A stretch of 64,000 nucleotides of DNA from G965267425 sp965267425 (GTDB lineage: Bacteria; Bacteroidota; Bacteroidia; Flavobacteriales_E; Vicingaceae). Shown here one piece after another: positions 25,664-33,809 of the stretch. Within the stretch, counting starts at the first letter, position 1; every line of letters begins with the position of its first letter. The notes under the pieces were generated by a model, which saw nothing but the letters and a program-made list of their open reading frames with translations, was not told where the DNA came from and did no database searches. The position numbers were made by a program, and so were the translations under genes. Location of the stretch: the NCBI GenBank assembly GCA_965267425.1, contig OZ253959.1, forward strand, positions 1,798,001-1,862,000. Reading direction: 5' to 3'.

Positions 25664-25867
25664 ATGTATTCAGTCGAGGAAAAAATGTCTTTTGATTCTA
25701 CCGTTCTTATAGAGAAAATCAGAGCGCATTATTACCATTTGAACCGACAAACACTCCGCATTGATGATGCCCGATATTATCTTGAAAAAGCACAAGAATT
25801 GGGTCTTCTTAATCGTGAAGATTGGGTGGAAGAATTATTCAATAGAATCGCCAATAAAATAGCTTAG
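25664..25867 (+). CDS. Small conserved-looking hypothetical protein
   Basis: A 67-residue soluble protein, mostly helical, with no family I recognise. It has the pattern YYHLNRQTLRIDDARYYLEK followed by NREDWVEELFNRIANK, and is rich in charged and aromatic residues. A possible -7 box (GACATTTG, 25652-25659) lies 4 bases before the ATG at 25664; a second in-frame ATG at 25688 is an alternative start giving 59 residues. It is followed after 38 bases by the IMPase-family gene. Confidence 0.6.
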   Translation: MYSVEEKMSFDSTVLIEKIRAHYYHLNRQTLRIDDARYYLEKAQELGLLNREDWVEELFNRIANKIA

Positions 25868-25905
25868 TTCTATTTTGGCAATGTTCACCAAGTCGTTTCC
25901 AACTT

Positions 25906-26685
25906 ATGGAATCAGAATCCTATTTAAGTCAGCTAGTCCCTGTAGTTAAGCAAGTCGGCGAATTCATCCAAAGCGCAAAAATATCTGCGTCAGATATTCA
26001 GGAAAAAGACATGAACAGCTTGGTTACTTTTGTTGACAAAGAGGCTGAACTAAAGCTGGTAAAGGCGCTGTCATCAATAATACCTGAGGCAGGATTCATT
26101 ACGGAAGAAGAGACCATTGCCACAGAAAAGAAAGATTGGATGTGGATTATTGATCCTTTGGACGGAACCACCAATTTTATTCATGGCGTACCTTGTTATA
26201 GCATAAGTATTGCACTCCATCATAAATCCAGACCTGTTCTTGGTGTAGTTTATGAATTAAATCATCAGGAAATGTTTACTGCCATTGTTGGGCAAGGTTC
26301 GTTTAGAAATGGTGAGAAAATTAGCGTTAGTGAACATACACATCTCAACGAAGCACTTATAGCTACCGGATTTCCTTATACCCGATTTGACTTTATGGAA
26401 TGGTATGTCAATATCTTCAAAAAATTAATTGTCGAAACACGTGGAATAAGGCGTTTTGGTTCAGCGGCTGTTGATTTGTGTTATGTGGCCTGTGGAAGAT
26501 TTGATTGTTTTTTTGAAAAAGGACTCAATGTTTGGGATGTTGCAGCAGGTGCAATCATACTGTCTGAAGCCGGAGGTGTGGTTTCTGATTTCAGTGGAAA
26601 TGATAATTTTCTCTTTGGTGGAGAAATGTTGGGGGCCAACAAATCCATACATCAAAAATCACTTGATTTAATATCCAAGGCTTAA
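25906..26685 (+). CDS. Inositol monophosphatase family phosphatase
   Basis: Mg2+-dependent phosphatase of 259 residues. The metal-binding motifs are all present: TEEET (Glu after the first strand), WIIDPLDGTTNFIHG (Asp ligands and the Thr pair) and NVWDVAAGAIILSEAGG at the C-terminus. Family members hydrolyse inositol-1-phosphate, or act as SuhB-like proteins or PAP phosphatases; the sequence alone does not decide. The length is normal. Confidence 0.92.
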   Translation: MESESYLSQLVPVVKQVGEFIQSAKISASDIQEKDMNSLVTFVDKEAELKLVKALSSIIPEAGFITEEETIATEKKDWMWIIDPLDGTTNFIHGVPCYSISIALHHKSRPVLGVVYELNHQEMFTAIVGQGSFRNGEKISVSEHTHLNEALIATGFPYTRFDFMEWYVNIFKKLIVETRGIRRFGSAAVDLCYVACGRFDCFFEKGLNVWDVAAGAIILSEAGGVVSDFSGNDNFLFGGEMLGANKSIHQKSLDLISKA

Positions 26686-26713
26686 TAATCTGTATATCAG
26701 GTATTTAAACTGA

Positions 26714-26743
26714 TTTGGCGATTTCAATATTTTAGTATCTTAG
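26714..26743 (+). promoter_or_regulatory. Promoter of fhs
   Basis: TTTG at 26714-26717, an 18-base spacer and TATCTTAG at 26736-26743, a TAnnTTAG variant of the -7 box. The leader to the GTG start at 26768 is about 20 bases. Confidence 0.6.
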
Positions 26744-26767
26744 AGCTCCAATAAAAACTTTCAGAAG

Positions 26768-28441
26768 GTGAATAAAGATCTTGAAATCGCACAGGCGGCC
26801 ACCCCGGTCCATATTAAAGAAATAGGAGATAAACTTGGTATATCTGAGGATTCATTGGAAATGTATGGTAAATACAAAGCCAAAATTCCAATTTCCTTAA
26901 TCGATGATGAAAAAATCAAAAGCAGTAAGCTGATTCTGGTAACAGCCCTCACACCTACTCCAGCCGGTGAAGGAAAGACTACTGTTTCCATCGGGCTTTC
27001 AGAAGGATTGAATAAAATTGGGAAACAATCAACCGTTGTCTTAAGAGAACCATCATTGGGACCAGTATTTGGTATTAAAGGTGGTGCTGCCGGAGGAGGA
27101 CATTCACAAGTCATTCCAATGGAAGACATTAATCTACATTTCACGGGTGACTTTTCTGCCATTGAAAAAGCCAACAACTTACTTTCTGCGCTAATTGACA
27201 ATAATATTCAAAGCAAAACGCGCAGCCTGGGAATCGATCCTCGAACTGTATTATGGAAACGGGTCATGGATATGAATGATCGATCCTTACGTGATATCAC
27301 TATAGGTTTAGGTGGCACTGCCAACGGTATTCCCAGACAAGATGGATTTAATATTACTGCAGCTTCTGAAATTATGGCAATTCTTTGTTTGAGTAATGGA
27401 ATTGAAGACTTAAAGAAAAAGATTGGGAACATTTTAGTTGGATTTAAATTCGATAAGTCTCCTGTTTATGCCAGAGATTTGAACGCTGAAGGGCCTATGG
27501 CTATTTTGCTAAAAGATGCCATTAATCCAAATTTAGTTCAGACACTTGAAGGCAACCCGGCCATCATTCATGGTGGACCATTTGCCAATATTGCACAAGG
27601 AACCAACTCTATTTTAGCTACTAAACTTGGAATGTCCCTTTCTGACTACGTTGTCACGGAAGCAGGTTTCGGTTCAGATTTAGGAGCAGAAAAATTCTTA
27701 AATATCAAATGTGGTTACAGTGGATTAACACCAAGAGCTCTAGTTATTGTAGCTACAATTCGTGCGTTAAGACACCATGGCGGCGCAACTCCGGACGAAC
27801 TGAATACACCTGATGTAAGTAAGGTAGAAAAAGGATTTGTCAACCTTAAAAAACATATTGAAAATGCATCTCTCTATAACCTGACTCCGGTTGTTGCAGT
27901 CAATCATTTCGTAACTGATAGTGATGATGAAGTTAATAAGGTGGTTGAAATGTGCGCAGCAATGGGTGTCAAAGCCGTTCCTTCCAAAGGATGGGAACAT
28001 GGCGGAGAAGGAACCAAAGACTTAGCACAAAATGTGGTTGATGTGATAGAGTCAGGAGTTAATGATCAATTTGAAAGATTATACGATTGGAACCTTTCTG
28101 TAGAAGAAAAAGTCGAAAAAATTGCGAAATCCGTTTACGGAGCTGACAGGGTCGAATTCATTGGCAAGTCGCTGGTAGATCTGAAGAGGATCAAACGCCT
28201 GGAATTGGATAAACTACCAGTCTGTGTAGCAAAAACGCAAAAGTCTTTTTCAGACAATGAAGCACTCTACGGTCGACCAGAAAACTTTACGCTAACCGTA
28301 AGGGAAATAGAAATTGCTGCAGGTGCAGGATTCTTAATCCCAATTACAGGAAAGATGATGAGAATGCCAGGACTTCCAGCTGTTCCAGCTGCTGAAGGCA
28401 TGTCACTGGACAACAACGGAGTTATTTCAGGTCTGTCTTAA
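26768..28441 (+). CDS. fhs: Formate-tetrahydrofolate ligase
   Basis: ATP-dependent enzyme (557 residues) that joins formate to tetrahydrofolate, giving 10-formyl-THF for purine synthesis and for Fmt. The P-loop TPTPAGEGKTTVSIGL near residue 62, REPSLGPVFGIKGGAAGGG and the C-terminal GAGFLIPITGKMMRMPGLP are all typical. Start is GTG. It is transcribed from its own promoter. Together with the formate dehydrogenase at 32-36.5 kb it gives the cell two uses of formate: assimilation to C1-folate and oxidation with NAD+. Confidence 0.97.
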   Translation: MNKDLEIAQAATPVHIKEIGDKLGISEDSLEMYGKYKAKIPISLIDDEKIKSSKLILVTALTPTPAGEGKTTVSIGLSEGLNKIGKQSTVVLREPSLGPVFGIKGGAAGGGHSQVIPMEDINLHFTGDFSAIEKANNLLSALIDNNIQSKTRSLGIDPRTVLWKRVMDMNDRSLRDITIGLGGTANGIPRQDGFNITAASEIMAILCLSNGIEDLKKKIGNILVGFKFDKSPVYARDLNAEGPMAILLKDAINPNLVQTLEGNPAIIHGGPFANIAQGTNSILATKLGMSLSDYVVTEAGFGSDLGAEKFLNIKCGYSGLTPRALVIVATIRALRHHGGATPDELNTPDVSKVEKGFVNLKKHIENASLYNLTPVVAVNHFVTDSDDEVNKVVEMCAAMGVKAVPSKGWEHGGEGTKDLAQNVVDVIESGVNDQFERLYDWNLSVEEKVEKIAKSVYGADRVEFIGKSLVDLKRIKRLELDKLPVCVAKTQKSFSDNEALYGRPENFTLTVREIEIAAGAGFLIPITGKMMRMPGLPAVPAAEGMSLDNNGVISGLS

Positions 28442-28443
28442 GA

Positions 28444-29010
28444 TTATAATATGCTGCGCATGTGAATGCGAATATTTTGTGGAGCCGTTTCATCGCCACC
28501 GAAATAAGGCCAAAGCAAGTAATAGATTCCCTGCGTACAAATATTTGCTCTGTTTTCACTGATCTTGATAATATCTTCAATTTCAAGCTCATAGTGGTCT
28601 TGAAATAAATAAATATGGCATTTGTAAGGAGTGTTTAATTCGAGTGCTGACATAAATTGACTTGTCCTTACACCATTGTCATAGCAATAAGTCAATAGTT
28701 CAAGTCGATCATTATACCATCTCCAACCAAATCTTGCGCTGTTCTCTTGGTGATGACTGTTGCAATCTGCAAATCCAAACAATTTGTTGATGTCTCGCTG
28801 ATTACTGGGAATTTTATTTTCATATCTACAGGTATTGTCAAAAATGACTTCATACGATAAATGAGGTTGATACAACCACTTCAATTGAGATTTTGAAGCA
28901 TGAGAGCCCTCCTTGATCTCATAAATCGTGTACGGCATGTTGTCCTCGTATTTTTCACATGCGGTCACAAAAACCAACATCAATAGAATGACCAATACCC
29001 TAGGACTCAT
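28444..29010 (-). CDS. Uncharacterised lipoprotein
   Basis: A 188-residue protein with a signal peptide and lipobox FVTAC (Cys18), hence a lipoprotein facing the periplasm or surface. I recognise no domain. It has several Cys in the mature part (including TCRYEN, FADCNS and YKCHIYLF) that could form disulfides. It overlaps the upstream beta-barrel-like gene by 11 bases and is probably co-expressed with it. It converges on fhs with a 2-base gap. Confidence 0.75.
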   Translation of the reverse strand: MSPRVLVILLMLVFVTACEKYEDNMPYTIYEIKEGSHASKSQLKWLYQPHLSYEVIFDNTCRYENKIPSNQRDINKLFGFADCNSHHQENSARFGWRWYNDRLELLTYCYDNGVRTSQFMSALELNTPYKCHIYLFQDHYELEIEDIIKISENRANICTQGIYYLLWPYFGGDETAPQNIRIHMRSIL

Positions 29011-29464
29011 CTGATTTAGATTTTTTTACGAAATAGGTCAACCCTATTCCAATAGCTGGAAATTCCGCTCGAATTCCCATCAATGCGCTTATTTGCAATT
29101 GATTTAAAACACGTATCCCAAAGGCTGCGTCCGGAACAATAAAAACGAATTGGTTGTCCTTGACTCCTGCACGAAATAATATAGATGCCTTTATACGGGC
29201 ATCTTTGAGGTAAATCCAATTGGCATAAGCCCCAAACAATGTTGAAGTTGGATTAAATTCTGAACCAGTTCGAAACAAACCGCCTTCATAGTAGACACCT
29301 GTATTTACAACGTCCGAAATGACTACTCCTCCATAAACTCCGGTAAAGTCTCCAATGACTGTATATTCTGATATCACACCAATGGTTGGATTAAGTTGCG
29401 CTTTCAAGCGAAAATCCAAAGTGAAGAATGTTATCAAAAAAATAAAACCTACTAATCTTGACAT
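29000..29464 (-). CDS. Small outer-membrane beta-barrel-like protein
   Basis: A 154-residue protein with a signal peptide (cleavage likely after KAQ). The mature part alternates hydrophobic and polar residues with many Gly and Tyr (GVYGGVVISDVVNTGVYYEG, IGIGLTYFV), as in small outer-membrane barrels or PorP/SprF-like proteins. No exact family can be named. It forms a two-gene unit with the lipoprotein that overlaps its end. A TAnnTTAG-type box (TATCTTAG on the minus strand, 29492-29499) lies 27 bases upstream. Confidence 0.65.
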   Translation of the reverse strand: MSRLVGFIFLITFFTLDFRLKAQLNPTIGVISEYTVIGDFTGVYGGVVISDVVNTGVYYEGGLFRTGSEFNPTSTLFGAYANWIYLKDARIKASILFRAGVKDNQFVFIVPDAAFGIRVLNQLQISALMGIRAEFPAIGIGLTYFVKKSKSDES

Positions 29465-29621
29465 CTTCCGAAAAGATGGTCGGCGGTTTTACTAAGATAA
29501 TTCAAAATTTGTGCATTTAAAACCATTCGAATTCAAAAGCAACTATTCGCCAATGTGAATAAAACAATTTTGATAACTGCTTGAGAATCCTTAATTTAAG
29601 AGAAATCAAATCTGCACAACA

Positions 29622-30083
29622 ATGGTAATGAGTTTTCAGGGACAACGTGAAAAAACAGTCAAAACTCCAGAATCACAACCCATGAGGGTAAGTGACTATA
29701 TGGCTACGAAATTGATAACATTTCATGCGGAACAACCCATAACGGATGTTATTGATAGTCTATTGACCAATCGCATATCGGGTGCCCCGGTGGTTAATGA
29801 TGATGGAGAATTGGTTGGTGTTATATCAGAAGGAGATTGTTTGAAGGAAATTGTCACGAGCAAATACCATAACCTTCCTTTTACATCTGGTAAAATAGAA
29901 GACTATATGACGTTAAATCCTATTACCATTGATCCTGCCATGAACATATTTGAAGCAGCCAGAAACTTTTTAGACTCAAGAGTTAGAAGATTTCCTGTGG
30001 TAGAAGGGAAAAAATTAATTGGTCAAATCAGTCAAAAAGATATCATGAGAGCGGTACGGAACCTGAAAAGCAATACGTGGTAA
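29622..30083 (+). CDS. CBS-domain pair protein
   Basis: A 153-residue soluble protein with two CBS domains in tandem: VSDYMATKLITF to SEGDCLKE, and IEDYMTLNPITI to ISQKDIMRAV. Stand-alone CBS pairs bind adenosine nucleotides and act as energy or redox sensors that regulate partner proteins. No partner is obvious; it stands alone between a lipoprotein unit and a convergent lytic transglycosylase. An in-frame ATG at 29628 is an alternative start. Confidence 0.9.
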   Translation: MVMSFQGQREKTVKTPESQPMRVSDYMATKLITFHAEQPITDVIDSLLTNRISGAPVVNDDGELVGVISEGDCLKEIVTSKYHNLPFTSGKIEDYMTLNPITIDPAMNIFEAARNFLDSRVRRFPVVEGKKLIGQISQKDIMRAVRNLKSNTW

Positions 30084-30095
30084 TCAATCAATGTA

Positions 30096-31088
30096 TTAAT
30101 AAACGCTTCTCGTATAATGGTCAATCACGCAATCCGTGAAAATGATGTCGTTCAATTCCAGAATGGATGCCAGCGCAATTTGCGAATAGTTCTGTGAAGC
30201 ATTTCTGAATCCCCTGCTTTCTGTTTTCCACAACTGATAAATCAAGTCCATTCCTCCTTCTTTTGGATCCAGCACATTTAATGCACTTTTAACATTACCT
30301 GCACCTGCATGGTATACATGCAATACTAACAATCTAAACCATAAATCATCCTGATGAAATGCAATTTGTCTTTCATCCAGCATGGCAACGGCATAAGGAA
30401 TACAAATTGAATCCAATAACCGGCTTGCCGCCATGGCTGATTTATCAAAATTTATTCGTTCGTCTACAGTACCGTTAACTTCAAGTCCAAAATTTCTGGC
30501 AACTTTTTCCATCAATTGAAAATGTCCAAGCGCTCCATCTGGTGACCTCCTCAATGCCACAGGACTCTCAATCAATAAGATACTTTGAGCATACCATGGA
30601 TCAACCCCTTCATTCTGAAAAATCCGAATGGCCCGATCAATATTAGGCATCACATGTCGAAACTGATAGAATTCCTTTTTCCCGGTTGTTGCAAAAATTC
30701 TATCCTCTTCTGAAAGGCAATAACGTTCTCGTAAAATTAGCCTGTAATCGTCCTTTTCATCATCAGTCAATTTTGACCAAATGCCCGCGTCCAACACATC
30801 AAGAATTCTCCTTGAAGCTGCGTGATTTAGAATGATTGTGTCCTTACCCGTTTTCATGACATGTCTCCAAAATCGGATATTGGCAACTGTATCACAACGT
30901 CTATGAAAAACTTCTTGATCATAAACATAACTCTGCCAGGTGAAGCCATTTGAATTGACCACACTTATGATATCATTCCCATTAATCGCGTGAATATGTT
31001 TGGATTGCGAATCTGGTTTTTCAACCCCTATACTCCACTGTGCGCAGAACAGCGTAAATAAGATTATTATGGGTAAGGAGTATTTCAT
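30096..31088 (-). CDS. Lytic transglycosylase (SLT domain), periplasmic
   Basis: A 330-residue protein with a signal peptide (residues 1-21) and a C-terminal half that matches soluble lytic transglycosylases: SILLIESPVALRRSPDGALGHFQLMEK contains the catalytic Glu and the GAxGxxQLM signature, and VYHAGAGNV corresponds to the family's NAG/YNAG-type motif. It would cut peptidoglycan between MurNAc and GlcNAc. The first 130 or so residues are not recognised. It converges on the CBS gene and has a -7-like box 6 bases before the ATG. MurQ, encoded at 17630, acts later in the same recycling route. Confidence 0.85.
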   Translation of the reverse strand: MKYSLPIIILFTLFCAQWSIGVEKPDSQSKHIHAINGNDIISVVNSNGFTWQSYVYDQEVFHRRCDTVANIRFWRHVMKTGKDTIILNHAASRRILDVLDAGIWSKLTDDEKDDYRLILRERYCLSEEDRIFATTGKKEFYQFRHVMPNIDRAIRIFQNEGVDPWYAQSILLIESPVALRRSPDGALGHFQLMEKVARNFGLEVNGTVDERINFDKSAMAASRLLDSICIPYAVAMLDERQIAFHQDDLWFRLLVLHVYHAGAGNVKSALNVLDPKEGGMDLIYQLWKTESRGFRNASQNYSQIALASILELNDIIFTDCVIDHYTRSVY

Positions 31089-31094
31089 TCGCTA

Positions 31095-31102
31095 CTAAAA
31101 TA
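31095..31102 (-). promoter_or_regulatory. -7-like box of the lytic transglycosylase gene
   Basis: On the minus strand this reads TATTTTAG, the TAnnTTAG variant, and ends 6 bases before the ATG at 31088. It is another start with a predicted very short leader. Confidence 0.45.
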
Positions 31103-31199
31103 GATGATTTTTTATATTATCATAATGATTTTCAATTTCTTTATGAGCCTTTGGGTATTCATAAAACGTATTGAATGCATCATTATTGACCCAAATCCA

Positions 31200-32021
31200 T
31201 TAAGAATATAGGTTATATTTTCCATCTCTTGTAAAGCCAAATAGCTGAATCCCTAGGTCTTTGGCCAATTTGACAGATAACGATGATGGAGCACCAACAG
31301 CTACCATTGCCGGAATTCCAGCCATCCCGCATTTTTGCACCAATTCAAATCCAGCCCTTCCAGACACGAACAGAATATGATTGGAAATGGATAAATCATC
31401 TGCCAATGCCGCACCTATAACTTTATCAACAGCATTGTGCCTTCCGATGTCTTCTCGGGTCAACAAGACATCACCCGAATCCGTCAAAAGTCCCGCAGCG
31501 TGAATTCCTCCTGTATGCTGATAAATCGTTTGTAGTTTAAGAACCCTATCCGGAATTTCAGAAATCAATTGGTTATCGATATTGATTGATCCCTTTGGCA
31601 GAGCTTTGCATGTTAGTTGAACTGCTTCAATCGAAGTTTTCCCACATACACCACAGCTTGACGTCATGTAAAAGTTTCGATCCAGCTTTTCCAATTCCGG
31701 AACAAAATCCTCGTGCAATTCCACAATGACAACATTATCCTTTTCATCATCACTTTTGATTTGTTCACAGTAACGAATGTGTTTTACCTTGTTATGAGAG
31801 GGAATAATGCCTTCGGTAAACAAAAAACCGAAAGCCAATTCAAAATCATTGCCAGGTGTTCTCATGGTTACTGAAATTCTCTTTTCAATTGGATTCCCGT
31901 TTTCAAAATATTTCAATCTTATCTCCAAAGGTTCCTCAACCACCACTATATCATCTTCTTCAGACAAGGTGTCATTATTGAACTTTTTGATGGCGACGTT
32001 TTCAACAGGTGCTTTGTACAT
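31200..32021 (-). CDS. fdhD: Formate dehydrogenase sulfurtransferase FdhD
   Basis: Accessory protein (273 residues) that passes sulfur from a cysteine desulfurase to the molybdenum cofactor of formate dehydrogenase. The key loop TSSCGVCGKTSIEAV carries the CxxC pair, and the C-terminal SGRAGFELVQKCGMAGIPAMVA, GAPSSLSVKLA is typical. The start at 32021 is chosen because the upstream in-frame TTG (32045) lies inside the -7 box. It is divergent from the formate dehydrogenase genes, a position that fits shared control. Confidence 0.95.
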   Translation of the reverse strand: MYKAPVENVAIKKFNNDTLSEEDDIVVVEEPLEIRLKYFENGNPIEKRISVTMRTPGNDFELAFGFLFTEGIIPSHNKVKHIRYCEQIKSDDEKDNVVIVELHEDFVPELEKLDRNFYMTSSCGVCGKTSIEAVQLTCKALPKGSINIDNQLISEIPDRVLKLQTIYQHTGGIHAAGLLTDSGDVLLTREDIGRHNAVDKVIGAALADDLSISNHILFVSGRAGFELVQKCGMAGIPAMVAVGAPSSLSVKLAKDLGIQLFGFTRDGKYNLYS

Positions 32022-32042
32022 GTCTTTATGGTTGATATTGAT

Positions 32043-32050
32043 CAAATGTA
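32043..32050 (-). promoter_or_regulatory. -7 promoter box of fdhD
   Basis: On the minus strand this reads TACATTTG, a match to TAnnTTTG, 21 bases before the ATG at 32021. It faces the fdsBA promoter 20 bp away. Confidence 0.55.
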
Positions 32051-32069
32051 ATTATATTCTATTTTAGCC

Positions 32070-32077
32070 TAGTTTTG
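32070..32077 (+). promoter_or_regulatory. -7 promoter box of the formate dehydrogenase operon
   Basis: TAGTTTTG matches TAnnTTTG and lies 60 bases before the ATG at 32138. With the opposed fdhD box it makes a compact divergent promoter region of under 120 bp. Confidence 0.5.
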
Positions 32078-32137
32078 ATTTTGACCAATGGTGAGGAATC
32101 AAAAAATCATAACTTTAAATTTTTAATACCGTGTTTT

Positions 32138-33796
32138 ATGTCTGACAATCTCAGTCACCTGGCAGGAAGAAAAGGAGTTGATAAATCATTGTTTAATGAC
32201 TTGGTTGAAGCTGCCAAAAAAAATGGCACTCCCGAGCATGAGGTCAAAAAAAAGTTGGCAAAGGAATACCTTTTTGGCAATGCCAATGTTCATGGAACCA
32301 CCTCTTTTTATGATTTCCTGAAACCTGAAAATGAAGGAATTGAAGCGTATGTGTGCAGTGGAAGTGCTTGTTTGCTTGCCGGAACCCAGGACGATGTTAA
32401 AAAAACACTTGAAGATAAGCTTGGAAAGGAAAAAGTTGGCCACATGTGTTGCCTTGGAAGATGTCATGAGAATTCTGCATTTCATTATAAAGGAGCTAAT
32501 TATTCGGCTAAATCTGCAAACGATATTGCCAGCATAATTGATGATGGAAAAGGAAACAACACAGACCAATACCATGTAAGTAGCAATGTCAATGAACCAA
32601 TATTAACAGCTGATCCCCAGTCTGTTGAAGAATTTTACCAATTGTTTTTTGATGTGCTAAATCGCAGTCGGGAAGACGTTTTGGAAGAAATTAAGATTGC
32701 CAATATTCGTGGACGTGGAGGCGCAGGATTTCCAATGGGATTTAAGTTGGAGACCTGTATGAAAATTGAAAGCAACGAGAAATATGTGGTGTGTAATGCA
32801 GACGAAGGTGATCCTGGTGCTTACTCGGACAGATACATTTTAGAGAAGCAACCTCATTTGCTGTTATTTGGAATGATGGTGGCAGGATATGTGATTGGAG
32901 CCAACTATGGCATTTTATATATCCGTGGAGAATATCCTGAGTCCATTAAAATCATGCAAGAAGCACTTGCCGATTTAAGAGCGAGAAAAATTTTGGGAGA
33001 TAACATCAATGGAAGTGATTTTTCATTTGATTTTAGAATTGTGGAAGGTGCTGGTGCTTACATCTGTGGAGAAGAAACAGCATTACTTTCCTCCATTGAA
33101 GGACAACGCCCTGAAGTACGAGTGAGGCCTCCATACCCAGCCCAAGAAGGATTATTTAATAAACCTACAGTAGTCAATAATGTAGAGACCTCGGCCTCCG
33201 TCCCTTTTGTAATGAAATATGGCGGCGCAGCATACAAAAAGTACGGAACTGAAAGATCAACAGGAACAAAATTGGTTTGTTTGGATAGCTATTTCAATCG
33301 TCCAGGTATGTATGAAGTAGAGATGGGCACTCCCCTTTCTGAGGTAATCAATGATTTAGGTCAGGGATTCAAATCGCCGGTTAAAGCACTGCATATTGGA
33401 GGTCCTTTAGGTGGAATTGTTCCTGTTTCTAAAATCGATGAATTAACACTGGATTTTGAATCCTTTGCTAATGGAGGATTTTTATTGGGACATGCGAGTA
33501 TCATATGCGTTCCTCAGGATTACCCGATGATTAAGTACCTGGAACATTTGTTTGAATTTACGGCAGATGAATCATGTGGAAAATGTTTCCCATGCAGCAT
33601 AGGTTCAGTAAGAGGAAAAGAAATGATATCCAATGCCATTGATGGAAAATCAGGTATGGACAGAAAATTAATGGATGATTTGCTCGAAACATTGGAGATT
33701 GGATCATTATGCGCCTTGGGTGGCGGCCTGCCATTGGGCATTAAAAATGCACTTCAATATTTTGATGACGAATTAAAAGAATATTTTAAGAATTAA
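32138..33796 (+). CDS. NAD-linked formate dehydrogenase beta subunit, fused NuoE/NuoF type
   Basis: Soluble diaphorase subunit of 552 residues. The N-terminal 150 or so residues are a NuoE-like thioredoxin-fold domain with four Cys for a [2Fe-2S] cluster (VCSGSAC and CCLGRC). The rest is NuoF-like: RGRGGAGFPMGFKLE (NADH and FMN), ADEGDPGAYSDRYILE, GAGAYICGEETALL, an SLBB part, and ESCGKCFPCSIG with a later Cys for a [4Fe-4S] cluster. It passes electrons from the alpha subunit to NAD+. In many organisms NuoE- and NuoF-like parts are two genes (fdsG, fdsB). The start is the ATG at 32138; the frame is open to 32075 but that part has no family match. Confidence 0.93.
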   Translation: MSDNLSHLAGRKGVDKSLFNDLVEAAKKNGTPEHEVKKKLAKEYLFGNANVHGTTSFYDFLKPENEGIEAYVCSGSACLLAGTQDDVKKTLEDKLGKEKVGHMCCLGRCHENSAFHYKGANYSAKSANDIASIIDDGKGNNTDQYHVSSNVNEPILTADPQSVEEFYQLFFDVLNRSREDVLEEIKIANIRGRGGAGFPMGFKLETCMKIESNEKYVVCNADEGDPGAYSDRYILEKQPHLLLFGMMVAGYVIGANYGILYIRGEYPESIKIMQEALADLRARKILGDNINGSDFSFDFRIVEGAGAYICGEETALLSSIEGQRPEVRVRPPYPAQEGLFNKPTVVNNVETSASVPFVMKYGGAAYKKYGTERSTGTKLVCLDSYFNRPGMYEVEMGTPLSEVINDLGQGFKSPVKALHIGGPLGGIVPVSKIDELTLDFESFANGGFLLGHASIICVPQDYPMIKYLEHLFEFTADESCGKCFPCSIGSVRGKEMISNAIDGKSGMDRKLMDDLLETLEIGSLCALGGGLPLGIKNALQYFDDELKEYFKN

Positions 33797-33809
33797 ATCT
33801 GTTTCGACG

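Noticed and set aside
26761..27201. 146-codon ORF antisense to fhs
   Set aside because: Low-quality composition rich in Ser and Pro; fhs is a complete, well-matched gene on the other strand.
32075..32137. N-terminal extension of the formate dehydrogenase beta subunit
   Set aside because: The extra residues match no family, and the NuoE-like domain begins after the ATG at 32138.
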